Assembly (NCBI RefSeq): GCF_011395035.1
Contig: NZ_CP024770.1
Coordinates: 949,618 to 1,013,617 of the forward strand
Source of the DNA: Pantoea cypripedii
GTDB lineage: Bacteria; Pseudomonadota; Gammaproteobacteria; Enterobacterales; Enterobacteriaceae
Length of the DNA: 64,000 bases
Direction: 5' to 3'
This document shows positions 63,761-64,000 of the stretch, piece after piece. A model generated the notes under the pieces. That model was not told where the DNA came from. It searched no databases and was given only the letters and a program-made list of their open reading frames with translations. The position numbers and the translations under genes were made by a program. Within the stretch, counting starts at the first letter, position 1. The number at the start of each line of letters is the position of its first letter.

Positions 63761-63976
63761 TTATTTGTACAGTTCTGCGGTCATGTGAACACGGTTATTG
63801 GTGTTCGCTTCGGTAATTTTGTACTGCGCACCCTGCTGTGCTGCCTGAGCGGCGATTTTCGCTTCCGCACCGTCCAGTGTTGAAGAGGTGACGGAGATGC
63901 TCTGAGCAAAGCTGCCAAATGACATCAGTGAAAGAGCAGCGACAGCGGCGATGGACATTGCTTTGATAGTTTTCAT
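63761..63976 (-). CDS. DUF1471 periplasmic protein (BhsA/McbA/YdgH-like)
   Basis: 71 residues with signal peptide MKTIKAMSIAAVAALSLMSFGSFAQS. The mature ~45 residues contain the DUF1471 pattern SSTLDGAEAKIAAQAAQQGAQYKITEAN. These small stress-response proteins of enterobacteria affect biofilm and envelope properties. The start lies 24 bases from the window edge. Confidence 0.9.
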   Translation of the reverse strand: MKTIKAMSIAAVAALSLMSFGSFAQSISVTSSTLDGAEAKIAAQAAQQGAQYKITEANTNNRVHMTAELYK

Positions 63977-64000
63977 GGTCTTAATCCTTAATTTGTCTGT

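Noticed and set aside
1..64000. tRNA, rRNA, CRISPR arrays, insertion sequences
   Set aside because: None could be recognised by eye; no transposase ORF, no array of regularly spaced repeats and no tRNA-like 3' end was noted.

Overview
The window reads as accessory DNA from a plant- or insect-associated member of the Enterobacterales, most likely Erwiniaceae (Pantoea/Erwinia-like). Many products resemble enterobacterial proteins (GudP/GarP, YbdH/HcxA, YncA/MnaT, PptA, YeaO, DUF485/ActP pair, BhsA-type DUF1471). No rRNA, tRNA, ribosomal protein or other housekeeping gene is seen. Content is dominated by transporters (six MFS, one ABC, one sodium:solute symporter), LysR-type regulators and small catabolic operons, as expected for a genomic island or a large accessory plasmid. 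Taxonomy and replicon type are inference.

Layout. 0-12 kb: an esterase cut by the window edge, a GudP-like transporter, an unrecognised protein with a winged-helix-like C-terminus, an HcxA-like dehydrogenase, then a run of MFS genes with a DUF1445 (YcsI-type) putative hydro-lyase. 12-15 kb: pxpC-pxpB (5-oxoprolinase subunits) with a VOC protein and a divergent LysR; pxpA is not in the window. 15.5-22 kb: a five-gene operon of ABC permease, ATPase, binding protein, an inositol-monophosphatase/dual-specificity-phosphatase fusion and a LacI regulator, probably for import and dephosphorylation of an organophosphate. 22-31.4 kb: AraC regulator, GT9 glycosyltransferase, nitrilase with symporter and DUF485 protein, LysR, MnaT acetyltransferase with XRE-cupin regulator, phosphoethanolamine transferase.

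31.4-40.5 kb holds the most striking locus: a complete Nit1C-type cluster (nitrogen-starvation protein, Nit6803-type nitrilase, radical SAM, N-acetyltransferase, AIR-synthase-like protein, small MSMEG_0570-type protein, flavin monooxygenase), extended by an acyl-CoA ligase and faced by a divergent MocR regulator with tandem 12-bp direct repeats in the intergenic region. This cluster type has been linked to cyanide assimilation in Pseudomonas.

40.5-49.1 kb: a Sel1-repeat protein, a Bcr/CflA efflux pump, a cupin resembling hydroxynitrile lyases, and an AT-rich gene for a large secreted-effector-like cysteine hydrolase, broken by two compensating single-base frameshifts. 49.3-64 kb: ClC channel, coniferyl-aldehyde-type dehydrogenase, DJ-1/PfpI protein, tautomerase, OprD porin, UbiD decarboxylase with SRPBCC partner, Old Yellow Enzyme, an Abi/HEPN-like protein, LysR regulators, a ketopantoate-reductase-like enzyme and a DUF1471 periplasmic protein. 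A recurring GTAGCGGCGYGATTTATCRCGC palindromic intergenic repeat occurs at three sites.
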